From assembly GCF_001905665.1 (NCBI RefSeq), contig NZ_LIVX01000003.1, positions 257,478 through 321,477 of the forward strand: a stretch of DNA of 64,000 nucleotides, read 5' to 3'. This document shows, piece by piece, positions 17,714-25,966 of this stretch (position 1 is its first letter; each line of letters starts with the position of its first letter). This DNA comes from Streptomyces sp. CB02261. GTDB lineage: Bacteria; Actinomycetota; Actinomycetes; Streptomycetales; Streptomycetaceae. Under the pieces are notes generated by a model. That model did not search any database. It was not told the origin of the DNA and worked only from the letters and a program-made list of their open reading frames with translations. Made by a program: the position numbers and the translations under genes.

Positions 17714-19264
17714 TCAGCTCCGGGTGAAGGTGCCCAGACCCTCCTGGTCCAGGTACTCGACGCGGACGGTCTTCCCGTCCGGGGAGAACGTGACGCCGGT
17801 GAGGCCGACGGCGTTCTCGCCGCGGGTCGGGAAGCTGAACGTGTCGCCGTCGTAGTGGGTGAGCCGGTACGTCTGGGGCTCCGGCCCCAGACGGAGGACC
17901 AGACCGCCGCCCTCCTCGGCCACCGTCAGCCTGCCGAAGTAGTCGTTGGTGTACGTGCCGGTGTAGGCGTCGGCGGCCTTGGCGGGGGTGGCGTCGGCGG
18001 GCGGCTTCGCGTAGTCGGTCTCGGATCGGGCGGCGTCCTCCTGCTGCTGGTAGATGCCGTCGACGAGCGGCACCCAGTCGCGGCTCGGCCTGCCGTCCTG
18101 CGCGGTGTCGAAGAAGTCGAGGGCGACGGCGTCCGCGACGCCGACGGGCGCGCCGTTGGTGAGGACGACGATCCCGAGCTGTTCGCCCGGCAGCATCGTG
18201 ACGTTGGTGTGCGCGCCGAGCGCGAACGCCCCGGTGTGCGAGAGCCGCAGCCGGCCCTCGTCGTCGTACGACACGTTCCAGCCGAGGCCGTAGAAGCCGG
18301 TCCGGCCCGCCGGCGCGTGCGGGGGCGAGGCGACGCTCTCGGGGTGGTGGGTGAGGTCCAGCGCCTCGGCGTCGACGATCTTCTTCCCGTCCAGCGTGCC
18401 GTTCCCGAGCTGGAGCCGCAGCCAGGTCGCCATGTCACGGGCCGAGGAGCTGACGCCGCCCGCCGGAGCCTGGGCGTCCGGGTCGCGTACGGACGCCTTC
18501 CAGGTCCCGTCGGCCTCCTTCACGTGGCCGACGGCCCGGTCGGCGTTCGAGGCGAAGTCCTGGAAGCGGGAACTGGTGTCGTTCATGCCGGCGGGCTTGT
18601 AGAGGACGTCCTCGGAGAGCTTCGTCCACGGCACGCCCTTCTCCGCCGCGACGGCCTCGGCCGCCGCCGTCAGACCGAAGTTGGTGTACGCGTAGCTCGC
18701 GCGGAACGGTGCCAGGGGCTCGTACCGCAGGTGGGACAGGATGTACTCCTGGTCGTAGCCGATGTCCTCCAGGAGGTCGCCCGCGTGGTCGGGCAGGCCG
18801 CTGCGGTGCGAGAACAGGTCGGCGACCGTCACATGGGAGGTCACCCACGGGTCCTTCAGGCGGAACCCGGGCAGCTCGGGGGCGACCGGCCGCTGCCAGC
18901 CCTCGACGCCGACGGCCCCCGCGACGACGGTGGAGGCGATCGGCTTCGACACGGACGCCAGCTGGAAGACGGTGTCGGCGTCGACACGGGCGTCCTTGCC
19001 GACCTCACGGACCCCGTACCCCTTGAGGTGGACGACCTTGTCCTGGTACACGACGGCGACGGACACCCCGGGGAGCCCGGTGCGTTTCATCATCGCCGCG
19101 ACATCGGCGTCGATCCGGCCGACGGCCCGGTCCACGTCCGCCCGGTCGAGCACGGGCGGCGGCTGCGCCGGGGGCGGTTCGGGCGTCGGGGAGGGGGAGG
19201 GGCTCGGAGCGGCACCGATGAGCGCCACCAGCCCCGCCGTGGCAAGCCACCGGACGGTTCCCAT
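17714..19264 (-). CDS. Secreted serine hydrolase, class C beta-lactamase/DD-peptidase fold
   Basis: About 516 residues. A signal peptide is visible (MGTVRWLATAGLVALIGAAP), followed by a Pro/Ser linker and the catalytic domain. Motifs: SVSK (S-x-x-K nucleophile, about 104-107), YTNFG (Y-x-N), and HTGAF (H-x-G in place of KTG), typical of the AmpC/EstB/D-aminopeptidase group. A C-terminal beta-barrel-like region includes YTGTYTNDYFGRL, as in the DUF3471 extension. It probably acts outside the cell on peptides or esters. ATG 19264 is preferred to the adjacent GTG 19267. It has no evident link to the surrounding cob genes. Confidence 0.9.
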   Translation of the reverse strand: MGTVRWLATAGLVALIGAAPSPSPSPTPEPPPAQPPPVLDRADVDRAVGRIDADVAAMMKRTGLPGVSVAVVYQDKVVHLKGYGVREVGKDARVDADTVFQLASVSKPIASTVVAGAVGVEGWQRPVAPELPGFRLKDPWVTSHVTVADLFSHRSGLPDHAGDLLEDIGYDQEYILSHLRYEPLAPFRASYAYTNFGLTAAAEAVAAEKGVPWTKLSEDVLYKPAGMNDTSSRFQDFASNADRAVGHVKEADGTWKASVRDPDAQAPAGGVSSSARDMATWLRLQLGNGTLDGKKIVDAEALDLTHHPESVASPPHAPAGRTGFYGLGWNVSYDDEGRLRLSHTGAFALGAHTNVTMLPGEQLGIVVLTNGAPVGVADAVALDFFDTAQDGRPSRDWVPLVDGIYQQQEDAARSETDYAKPPADATPAKAADAYTGTYTNDYFGRLTVAEEGGGLVLRLGPEPQTYRLTHYDGDTFSFPTRGENAVGLTGVTFSPDGKTVRVEYLDQEGLGTFTRS

Positions 19265-19268
19265 CACT

Positions 19269-19628
19269 CCATTGAACGCCGGGTGGAATCGGCTGTCGCG
19301 CCGGGAGCGGGACCCCGGTACGTACGCACCGCCGGCACGGACGGTGTGCTCCTGGAGTGGGACGCCAGCACGGAGCCCGACCTCGAACGGTACGACCTGT
19401 ACAAGGGCGAGTTTCCGGGCGGATGAGGAGGAGCCGGGCGGCGGCGTGTGGGTCTTCCGCCACGTCGACTACATCCCGGCGGCGGCCACCTCGCACCTCC
19501 TCGCGTCCCCGCAGGACGGCGACCGGTACCGCTTCGCCGTCGCCGCCGTCGACAAGTGGGGCAACACGCTCGCCAGGGACATCAACGACGTGTCCTGGGT
19601 CGAGGTCGAGGAACTCCCCGCCGGCTGA
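19269..19628 (+). pseudogene. Remnant of a secreted protein's fibronectin type III domain, frameshifted
   Basis: A fibronectin-III-like module is encoded in two frames. Frame A ends GTDGVLLEWDASTEPDLERY...GEFPGG and stops at TGA 19424. Frame B continues as DEEEPGGGVWVFRHVDYI...GDRYRFAVAAVDKWGNTLA to TGA 19628. Dropping one G near 19420 joins them into a single domain with the usual Trp, Tyr and VxAVDxxGN features. No start codon or upstream catalytic domain is present, so this is the tail of a lost extracellular enzyme. Confidence 0.7.
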
Positions 19629-19631
19629 CCC

Positions 19632-20357
19632 TCACCGCTCCCGCACCCACGCCGCCGCCTCCTCCGGTCCCGTCGCCACCGGTACGCCCTCCGGGACCGG
19701 GGGGCGGCGGACCACGACGACCGGGAGGCCGGCCTCGCGGGCCGCGCGGAGTTTGGGGGCGGTCGCCGCGCCGCCGCTGTCCTTCGTCACCAGGACGTCG
19801 ATCCGGTGGCGGCGCAGCAGCTCCCGCTCCCCGTCGAGGGCGAACGGCCCCCGGTCGAGCAGGATCTCGACGCGGGCCGGCATCGGGGCCTCCGGGGCGT
19901 CGACCGAGCGGACCAGGAACCATTCGGGGCGGTCCGCGAAGGCCGCAAGGCCCATGCGGCCGGTCGTCAGGAACACCCGGTCGCCGAGACCGGTCAGGGC
20001 GCGGGCCGCTTCCTCCAGGGAGGGCACCTCGCGCCAGTCGTCGCCCTCCACCGGGACCCAGCCGGGGCGGCGCAGCGCGAGCAGGGGAACATGGGCGGTG
20101 GCGGCCGCCCGGGCCGCGTTGAAGCTGATCCGCTCGGCGAAGGGATGCGTGGCGTCGATGACCGCGTCCACCGCGTGCCCGCCGATCCACTCCACGAGCC
20201 CGTCGACCCCGCCGAACCCCCCGATCCGCACCTCGCCGGCCGGCAGCCGGGGCGCGGCCACCCGCCCGGCGAGCGAGCTGGTCACCCTCACGTCGGTGTG
20301 CAGCAGGTCCGCGAGGGCGCGGGCCTCGGCGGTCCCCCCGAGAATGAGTATGTGCAC
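19632..20357 (-). CDS. cobK: Precorrin-6A reductase CobK
   Basis: 241 residues. It reduces precorrin-6A to dihydro-precorrin-6 with NADPH. The N-terminal nucleotide site is ILILGGTAEARALADLL; further CobK motifs are VIDATHPFAERISFNA (about 68-83), VFLTTGR and VTKDSGGAATAPKLRAARE. The start is GTG 20357, only 12 bp from the divergent cbiD GTG at 20370, with AGAGG upstream on the minus strand. The gene is convergent with the fibronectin-III remnant, 3 bp apart. Confidence 0.95.
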   Translation of the reverse strand: MHILILGGTAEARALADLLHTDVRVTSSLAGRVAAPRLPAGEVRIGGFGGVDGLVEWIGGHAVDAVIDATHPFAERISFNAARAAATAHVPLLALRRPGWVPVEGDDWREVPSLEEAARALTGLGDRVFLTTGRMGLAAFADRPEWFLVRSVDAPEAPMPARVEILLDRGPFALDGERELLRRHRIDVLVTKDSGGAATAPKLRAAREAGLPVVVVRRPPVPEGVPVATGPEEAAAWVRER

Positions 20358-20369
20358 AGGAGCCTCTTC

Positions 20370-21512
20370 GTGACTTCAGGCGGCGGGCGTGAGGCCCAAC
20401 TCAAGCACACCGGCCTCCGACCGGGCTGGACGACGGGCGCCTGCGCGACGGCGGCGACGACGGCCGCGTACACGGCGCTCCTGACCGGCGACTTCCCGGA
20501 CCCGGTGACGATCACGCTGCCCAAGGGCCAGACGCCGTCGTTCGCGCTGACGGCGGAGTCCCTCCGGCCGGGCTCGGCCATGGCGGCCGTGGTCAAGGAC
20601 GCGGGCGACGACCCGGACGTCACGCACGGCGCGGTGATCCGGGCGACGGTACGGCTGCTTCCGCCGGGCTCGGGCGTCGTGTTCCGGGCGGGCGAGGGCG
20701 TCGGTACGGTCACCCTGCCCGGCCTGCCGCTGGAGGTGGGCGAGCCGGCGATCAACCCGGTGCCCCGGCAGCTGATGCGGGAGCACGTCGCGGAGGTCGC
20801 GGCCCGGCACGGCGGCGGCGGGGACGTCGAGATCACCGTGTCCGTCGACAACGGCGCCGAGATCGCCCGCTCCACCTGGAACCCCCGCATCGGCATCCTC
20901 GGCGGCCTGTCGATCCTCGGCACGACGGGCGTCGTGGTCCCGTACTCGTGCTCGGCGTGGATCGACTCCATCCGCCGGGGCGTGGACGTGGCCCGCGCGG
21001 GCGGGCTCACCCACGTGGCGGGCTGTACGGGCTCCACCTCCGAGCGCACGGTCGCCGGGCTCTACGAGCTGCCGGAGATCGCCCTCCTCGACATGGGCGA
21101 CTTCGCGGGCGCGGTCCTCAAGTACATCCGCCGCCATCCGGTCGACCGCCTCACGATCTGCGGCGGCTTCGCGAAGCTGTCCAAGCTGGCGGCCGGCCAT
21201 CTCGACCTCCACTCGGCCCGCTCCCAGGTCGACCGGGCCTTCCTCGCGGACCTGGCCCGCACGGGGGGCGCCTCGGAGGCGCTGGCGGCGGAGATCACCG
21301 AGGCGAACACGGGCCTGGCCGCCCTGCGTCTCTGCGAGGCCGCCGGCGTCCCCCTCGGCGACCTGGTCGCCGCCCGCGCCCGCGACGAGTCCCTGGCGGT
21401 CCTGCGCGGCGCCCCGGTCGCGGTCGACGTCGTCTGCATCGACCGGGCGGGGACGGTGGTGGGCCGGTCGTCGGTGGCGGGCCCGGATGCGTCCCGTGGC
21501 GGGCGACCCTAG
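20370..21512 (+). CDS. cbiD: Cobalt-precorrin-5B C1-methyltransferase CbiD
   Basis: 380 residues. CbiD methylates C1 and removes the C2 acyl fragment in the anaerobic-type pathway; in actinobacteria it stands in for CobF. Motifs: LRPGWTTGACATAATTAAY (about 13-31), NPRIGILGGLSILGTTGVVVPYSCSAW and LTICGGFAKLSKLAAGHLDLHS. The GTG at 20370 is chosen because AGGAG (20358-20362) lies 7 bp upstream. Any promoter must lie inside the divergent cobK gene. A small basic-protein gene follows 38 bp downstream. Confidence 0.95.
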   Translation: MTSGGGREAQLKHTGLRPGWTTGACATAATTAAYTALLTGDFPDPVTITLPKGQTPSFALTAESLRPGSAMAAVVKDAGDDPDVTHGAVIRATVRLLPPGSGVVFRAGEGVGTVTLPGLPLEVGEPAINPVPRQLMREHVAEVAARHGGGGDVEITVSVDNGAEIARSTWNPRIGILGGLSILGTTGVVVPYSCSAWIDSIRRGVDVARAGGLTHVAGCTGSTSERTVAGLYELPEIALLDMGDFAGAVLKYIRRHPVDRLTICGGFAKLSKLAAGHLDLHSARSQVDRAFLADLARTGGASEALAAEITEANTGLAALRLCEAAGVPLGDLVAARARDESLAVLRGAPVAVDVVCIDRAGTVVGRSSVAGPDASRGGRP

Positions 21513-21550
21513 GCTGTCGAGGGCACACCCCCCGAGCGAGAGGGAGTCCG

Positions 21551-21625
21551 ATGGCGAAGCGCGGCAACAAGAAGCGGGCCCGCAAGAAGAAGAAGGCGAA
21601 CCACGGCAAGCGGCCGAACGCCTAG
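21551..21625 (+). CDS. Very small Lys/Arg-rich protein (24 residues)
   Basis: The ORF encodes 24 residues, more than half of them Lys, Arg or Asn, starting MAKRGNKKRARKKKK and ending in RPNA. AGGGAG (21540-21545) gives proper spacing to ATG 21551, and a strong terminator hairpin follows 9 bp after the stop, so it looks like a true gene. Tiny basic proteins of this type recur in Streptomyces genomes, and the composition suggests RNA or ribosome binding. No function is known. It may be co-transcribed with cbiD. Confidence 0.75.
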   Translation: MAKRGNKKRARKKKKANHGKRPNA

Positions 21626-21634
21626 ACCGTGACA

Positions 21635-21676
21635 CGCGGCGGGGCTCCGGGATCGGACTCCCGGGGCCCCGCCGCG
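21635..21676 (+). terminator. Intrinsic terminator after cbiD and the small basic gene
   Basis: Arms 21635-21651 and 21660-21676 form a 17-bp stem with one U-G pair and an 8-nt loop, followed by TTCG rather than a long T-run, as is usual in Streptomyces. Confidence 0.8.
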
Positions 21677-21702
21677 TTCGGCTCACGGCGCCGTGCGACC
21701 CG

Positions 21703-21960
21703 GGCCGCACGGCGCACGGCCGACGCCACGGCGCGCGCGATGCACGACATGTGGCCCGCGGCTGGCGGCTGGCGGGCCCACGTCCGCACGGCGCACAGCC
21801 GACGCCTTACCGCGCGCGATGCACGACATGTGGCCCGCGGCTCGCGGCTCCCGGGCCCACGTCCGCACGGCGCACGGCCGACGCCTCGGCGCGCGCCGTG
21901 CACGGCTCGCGACTCGCGCCTTGCCGGCCCACGGCCGCACGGCACACAGCCCGCAGCCGT
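21703..21960. repeat. Tandem repeat, unit about 79 bp, three full copies plus a partial
   Basis: The element CCGCACGGC(G/A)CAC begins at 21705, 21784, 21863 and 21935. Units also share CGCGCGATGCACGACATGTG and CCCGCGGCT. The array fills the gap between the terminator and the 3' end of cobM; no gene is supported in the 21626-21985 interval. Open frames on both strands are products of the repeat and its high GC. Confidence 0.8.
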
Positions 21961-21985
21961 CGGCCCGCAGCCACAGCCCCGCAGG

Positions 21986-22735
21986 TCAGCAGCTGTGCCG
22001 GTCCCTCGCCGGGTCGTACAGGTGGCTGTCGCGGAATTCCGAGGCCGCCAGGGTGCGGCCGACGAGGATGACGGCCGTCTTCGTGATGCCGGCCGCCTTC
22101 GTCTGGGCGGCGATGTCGTCGAGGGTGCCCCGCAGGACGAGTTCGTCGGGGCGGCTGGCCATCGCGACGACGGCGGCCGGGCAGTCGGCGCCGTAGTGCG
22201 GGACGAGTTCGGCGACGACCCGGTCGACGTAGCGGGCGGCCAGGTGGAGGACGAGCAGGGCGCCGCTGCGGCCGAGGGTGGCCAGGTCCTCCCCCTCGGG
22301 CATGGGCGTGGCCTGCTGCGCGATCCGGGTGAGGATGACGGTCTGGCCGACCGTGGGGACGGTCAGCTCCCGCTTCAGCGCGGCCGCGGCCGCGGCGAAC
22401 GCCGGGACGCCCGGCACGACCTCGTACGGGATGCCCAGCGCGTCGAGACGCCGCATCTGCTCCGCCATCGCGCTGAAGACGGACGGGTCGCCGGAGTGGA
22501 GGCGGGCCACGTCCTGGCCCGCCTCGTGGGCGGCGGCGATCTCGGTGACGATCCGGTCCAGGTCGAGGTCGGCCGTGTCGACCAGGCGCGTGTCGGGGCC
22601 GCACTCGGCGAGCAGTTCGGTGGGGACGAGCGAACCGGCGTACAGGCAGACCCCGCAGGCCGCGAGGGTCCGCGCGCCGCGCAGGGTGATCAGGTCGGCC
22701 GCGCCCGGGCCCGCGCCGATGAAGTAGACGGTCAT
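21986..22735 (-). CDS. cobM: Precorrin-4 C11-methyltransferase CobM
   Basis: 249 residues, a single tetrapyrrole methylase domain that uses SAM to methylate C11 of precorrin-4. Motifs: MTVYFIGAGPGAADLITLRG (1-20), CLYAGSLVP, VARLHSGDPSVFSAMAEQM (about 102-120), VVPGVPAFAAAAAAL and the tail LAASEFRDSHLYD. ATG 22735 overlaps the cobL stop (ATGA), so translation is coupled. It is the last gene of the cobL-cobM operon and faces the 79-bp repeat array. Confidence 0.96.
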   Translation of the reverse strand: MTVYFIGAGPGAADLITLRGARTLAACGVCLYAGSLVPTELLAECGPDTRLVDTADLDLDRIVTEIAAAHEAGQDVARLHSGDPSVFSAMAEQMRRLDALGIPYEVVPGVPAFAAAAAALKRELTVPTVGQTVILTRIAQQATPMPEGEDLATLGRSGALLVLHLAARYVDRVVAELVPHYGADCPAAVVAMASRPDELVLRGTLDDIAAQTKAAGITKTAVILVGRTLAASEFRDSHLYDPARDRHSC

Positions 22736-23958
22736 GCTCGTTCTCCTGGTTTGGTGACGGACCACTGCGTGACCGGCATCGCCTGGCGCCAGCCGGTGAA
22801 GCCGCCGACGGGGACGGCGGAGGCGACGGCGAGCCGGATCAGCTCGCCGCCGTGGCGGCGGTAGCGGTCGGCGAGCAGCGCTTCGGACTCCAGCGTCACG
22901 GTGTTGGCGACGAGCCGGCCGCCGGCGGGCAGCGCGTCCCAGCAGGCGTCGAGGAGGCCGGGGGCGGTGAGGCCGCCGCCGATGAAGACCGCGTCGGGCG
23001 TGGGCAGGCCGGTGAGGGCGGCGGGGGCCGGGCCGGTGACGACGCGCAGGCCGGGGACGCCGAGGGCGTCGGCGTTGCGCCCGATGCGCGCCGCACGCTC
23101 GGGGGACTTCTCGACGGTGATCGCCCGGCAGGAGCGGTGGGTCCGCATCCATTCGACGCCGATGGAGCCGGAGCCGCCGCCGATGTCCCAGAGGAGTTCG
23201 CCGGGGGCGGGGGCGAGTGCGGCGAGCGTGGCGGCGCGTACGTACCGCTTGGTGAGCTGTCCGTCGTGCTCGTACGCCTCGTCGGGCAGTCCGGGCACGG
23301 CGCCGAGCCGGAGGGTGCCCGGGTCGCGTACGCAGTCGAGCGCGAGGACGTGGAGGGCGTCGGTCCGCTCGTGGGGCCAGTCGGCGGCGGTCGCGTCGAG
23401 GAGCCGCTCGTGCTCTCCGCCGAGCTGTTCCAGGACGCGGATCCGGGTGCCGCCCCAGCCGGTGTCGCGGAGGAGCGCCGCGACCTGGGCGGGCGTGCCG
23501 GGGCCTTCCCCGAGGACGAGGAGCCGGCGTCCGGGGTGGAGGGCGGCGGAGAGGGCGGCGAGGGGCCGGGCGACGAGGGAGAGGGTCTCGGTGCTCTCCA
23601 GGGGCCAGCCGAGGCGGGCGCAGGCGTACGAGACGGAGGAGGGGTGGGGGTGGACGCGGAGGCGGTCGGCGCCGACGGTCTCGGCGAGGGTGCGGCCGAT
23701 GCCGTAGAAGGACGGGTCGCCGCTGGCGAGGACGGCGATCGTCCGGCCCTGGTGGGCGGCGAGCAGGCCGGGGACGGCGGGCCGGAGCGGGGAGGGCCAG
23801 GTGATGCGCTCGCCGGGGCAGGCCTCGCCGGGGAGCAGGTCGAGCTGGCGGGGGGCGCCGATCAGGACCTCGGCGGCGCCGAGGACCCGGCGGGAGGTCT
23901 CGGGGAGTCCGTCCCAGCCGTCCGCGCCGATTCCGACGACCGCTATCGCACCGTTCAC
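22732..23958 (-). CDS. cobL: Precorrin-6Y C5,15-methyltransferase (decarboxylating) CobL
   Basis: 408 residues with the two expected domains. The N-terminal CbiE-type methylase (1-205) has VVGIGADGWDGLP and IAVLASGDPSFYGIGRTL; the C-terminal CbiT-type SAM domain (210-400) has LLWDIGGGSGSIGVEWMR and AVFIGGGLTAPGLLDACWDAL. The enzyme methylates C5 and C15 and decarboxylates the C12 acetate. The start is GTG 23958. It is divergent from the flavin monooxygenase gene and overlaps cobM by 4 bp. No riboswitch was recognised upstream. Confidence 0.96.
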   Translation of the reverse strand: MNGAIAVVGIGADGWDGLPETSRRVLGAAEVLIGAPRQLDLLPGEACPGERITWPSPLRPAVPGLLAAHQGRTIAVLASGDPSFYGIGRTLAETVGADRLRVHPHPSSVSYACARLGWPLESTETLSLVARPLAALSAALHPGRRLLVLGEGPGTPAQVAALLRDTGWGGTRIRVLEQLGGEHERLLDATAADWPHERTDALHVLALDCVRDPGTLRLGAVPGLPDEAYEHDGQLTKRYVRAATLAALAPAPGELLWDIGGGSGSIGVEWMRTHRSCRAITVEKSPERAARIGRNADALGVPGLRVVTGPAPAALTGLPTPDAVFIGGGLTAPGLLDACWDALPAGGRLVANTVTLESEALLADRYRRHGGELIRLAVASAVPVGGFTGWRQAMPVTQWSVTKPGERA

Positions 23959-23989
23959 GTCGGGGACTCTACGTGAGGCCTGGTGGGGG

Positions 23990-24029
23990 CTCGGAACAGA
24001 GGAGGGGGTCTCGGAATAGAGGAGGGGGT
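23990..24029. repeat. 20-bp tandem duplication upstream of cobL and the monooxygenase gene
   Basis: CTCGGAACAGAGGAGGGGGT (23990-24009) is followed directly by a copy with one C-to-T change (24010-24029). It lies in the divergent promoter region. Confidence 0.8.
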
Positions 24030-24047
24030 CGCACCGTTGGACGAGAT

Positions 24048-24063
24048 GGTTTAAGGTTCAACC
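24048..24063. promoter_or_regulatory. Imperfect palindrome upstream of the flavin monooxygenase gene
   Basis: GGTTTAAGGTTCAACC matches its own reverse complement at 12 of 16 positions and is AT-rich relative to its flanks. It lies 39 bp before ATG 24102, a suitable operator position. The binding regulator is unknown. Confidence 0.45.
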
Positions 24064-24101
24064 AACACCAGCGAGACGCAGGAACGCGAGAGGTGAGCAC
24101 G

Positions 24102-25178
24102 ATGCAGTTCGGGATCTTCACCGTCGGTGACGTGACGACCGACCCCACCACCGGCCGCACCCCCACCGAGCACGAGCGGATCAAGAACACCGTCGCCATC
24201 GCGCTCAAGGCCGAGGAGGTCGGGCTCGACGTCTTCGCGACCGGCGAACACCACAACCCGCCGTTCGTGCCGTCCTCCCCCACCACCCTCCTCGGGCACA
24301 TCGCCGCCCGCACGGAGAACCTGATCCTGTCCACGTCCACGACCCTCATCACCACCAACGACCCGGTGAAGATCGCCGAGGACTACGCGACGCTCCAGCA
24401 CCTCGCCGACGGCCGCGTGGACCTGATGATGGGCCGCGGCAACACCGGCCCGGTCTACCCGTGGTTCGGACAGGACATCCGCCAGGGCATCCCGCTCGCC
24501 ATCGAGCACTACGCGCTCCTCCACAGGCTGTGGAGGGAGGACGTGGTCGACTGGGAGGGCAAGTTCCGCTCCGCGCTCCAGGGCTTCACCTCCACCCCGC
24601 GCCCGCTCGACGGCGTCCCGCCGTTCGTCTGGCACGGCTCCATCCGTTCCCCTGAGATCGCCGAGCAGGCCGCGTACTACGGCGACGGCTTCTTCGCCAA
24701 CCACATCTTCTGGCCCAAGCAGCACACCGAGAAGATGGTCCGCCTCTACCGGCAGCGGTACGCCCACTACGGCCACGGCACCCCCGAACAGGCCATCGTC
24801 GGCCTCGGCGGCCAGGTGTTCATGCGCAAGAACTCCCAGGACGCGGTACGGGACTTCCGCCCCTACTTCGACAACGCGCCCGTCTACGGCCACGGCCCGT
24901 CCCTGGAGGAGTTCTCCCGCGAGACGCCGCTGACCGTCGGCTCGCCGCAGGAGGTCATCGAGCGCACCCTGTCCTTCCGCGACTACGTGGGCGACTACCA
25001 GCGCCAGCTGTTCCTCGTCGACCACGCCGGACTGCCCCTCAAGACGGTCCTGGAGCAGCTCGACATCCTCGGCGAGGAGGTCGTCCCGGTCCTGCGCAAG
25101 GAGTTCGAGAGCCTGCGCCCCGCCGGCGTCCCCACCACCGCCCCGCTCCACCCCGCCGTCCTCACCCGGGAGGTCTGA
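24102..25178 (+). CDS. LLM-class flavin-dependent oxidoreductase (luciferase-like, CE1758 type)
   Basis: 358 residues with the bacterial luciferase-like TIM barrel. Segments typical of the group are MQFGIFTVGDVTTDPTTGRT (N-terminus), GEHHNPPFVPSSP, YATLQHLADGRVDLMMGRGN and PVYPWFGQD. It is expected to use reduced FMN supplied by the partner reductase at 25183. ATG 24102 follows AGAGGTGAG; GTG 24093 is possible. The stop is 4 bp before the reductase start, so the two form an operon, matching the CE1758/CE1759-type two-component pair of actinobacteria. The substrate is unknown. Confidence 0.93.
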   Translation: MQFGIFTVGDVTTDPTTGRTPTEHERIKNTVAIALKAEEVGLDVFATGEHHNPPFVPSSPTTLLGHIAARTENLILSTSTTLITTNDPVKIAEDYATLQHLADGRVDLMMGRGNTGPVYPWFGQDIRQGIPLAIEHYALLHRLWREDVVDWEGKFRSALQGFTSTPRPLDGVPPFVWHGSIRSPEIAEQAAYYGDGFFANHIFWPKQHTEKMVRLYRQRYAHYGHGTPEQAIVGLGGQVFMRKNSQDAVRDFRPYFDNAPVYGHGPSLEEFSRETPLTVGSPQEVIERTLSFRDYVGDYQRQLFLVDHAGLPLKTVLEQLDILGEEVVPVLRKEFESLRPAGVPTTAPLHPAVLTREV

Positions 25179-25182
25179 CGCC

Positions 25183-25821
25183 ATGCAGACGCTGAAGCTG
25201 GTCGCGGTCTCCGCCGGACTCAGCTCCCCCTCCTCCACCCGGCTGCTCACCGACCGGCTCCTCCGGGCCGCCCGGTACCGGCTCGCCGAGCAGGAGTACG
25301 CGGTCGACGTCCAGGTCGTCGAACTGCGCGACCTGGCCGTCGACATCGCGAAGAACTTCGTGACCGGCTTCCCCTCCGGGCAGCTGCGGGAAGCGATCGA
25401 CGCGGTGACCGGCGCCGACGGGGTCGTCGCCGTGACCCCCGTGTTCACCGCCTCGTACAGCGGCCTGTTCAAGTCGTTCTTCGACCTGATCGACCCGGCG
25501 GCGCTCGCCGGCACGCCGGTCCTCCTCGGGGCGACCGGCGGCACCGCCCGCCACTCCCTCGTCCTCGACCACGCCCTGCGGCCGCTCTTCGCCTATCTGC
25601 GGGCCCTCGTCGCACCGACCGCCGTCTACGCGGCCTCGGAGGACTGGGGTTCGGGCGCCGACCAGGCCGCCCCCGCGGGCCACGGGGACGGTCTGTCGTC
25701 CCGGATCGACCGGGCCGGGCGCGAGTTCGCGGACATGGTCGCCGCCCGGCCGGGCAGGCGGGACGACGAGGACGAGATCGTCCCCTTCGAACGCCAACTC
25801 GCCGACCTGCGCCTCGACTGA
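25183..25821 (+). CDS. NADPH-dependent FMN reductase (CE1759 type)
   Basis: 212 residues with a flavodoxin-like fold. The FMN phosphate loop is SAGLSSPSSTRLLTDRL (about 10-26), and later VAVTPVFTASYSGLFKSFFDLID (about 83-105) and VLLGATGGTARHSL match the FMN_red family. It lies 4 bp after the monooxygenase gene and probably delivers FMNH2 to it. The C-terminus is acidic and Arg-rich with no extra domain. GC-rich imperfect repeats (GCCCGTCCCGG) fill the 145 bp before the convergent MerR-PP2C gene. Confidence 0.93.
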   Translation: MQTLKLVAVSAGLSSPSSTRLLTDRLLRAARYRLAEQEYAVDVQVVELRDLAVDIAKNFVTGFPSGQLREAIDAVTGADGVVAVTPVFTASYSGLFKSFFDLIDPAALAGTPVLLGATGGTARHSLVLDHALRPLFAYLRALVAPTAVYAASEDWGSGADQAAPAGHGDGLSSRIDRAGREFADMVAARPGRRDDEDEIVPFERQLADLRLD

Positions 25822-25966
25822 CGGCAAGCCGGGCGGGCGCCCCCTTCGGCGCCCCGCCCGTCCCGGCACCACTGTCCGTCGGCGGCTGGCGCCCCCGCCC
25901 GTCCCGGGGCCAGCGCCCGTCGGCGGGTGACGCCCCCGTCCGGGGCCCCGCCCGTCCCGGCGCCCG

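Noticed and set aside
21703..21960. 79-bp tandem repeats considered as a CRISPR array
   Set aside because: Units abut without unique spacers and are degenerate along their whole length.
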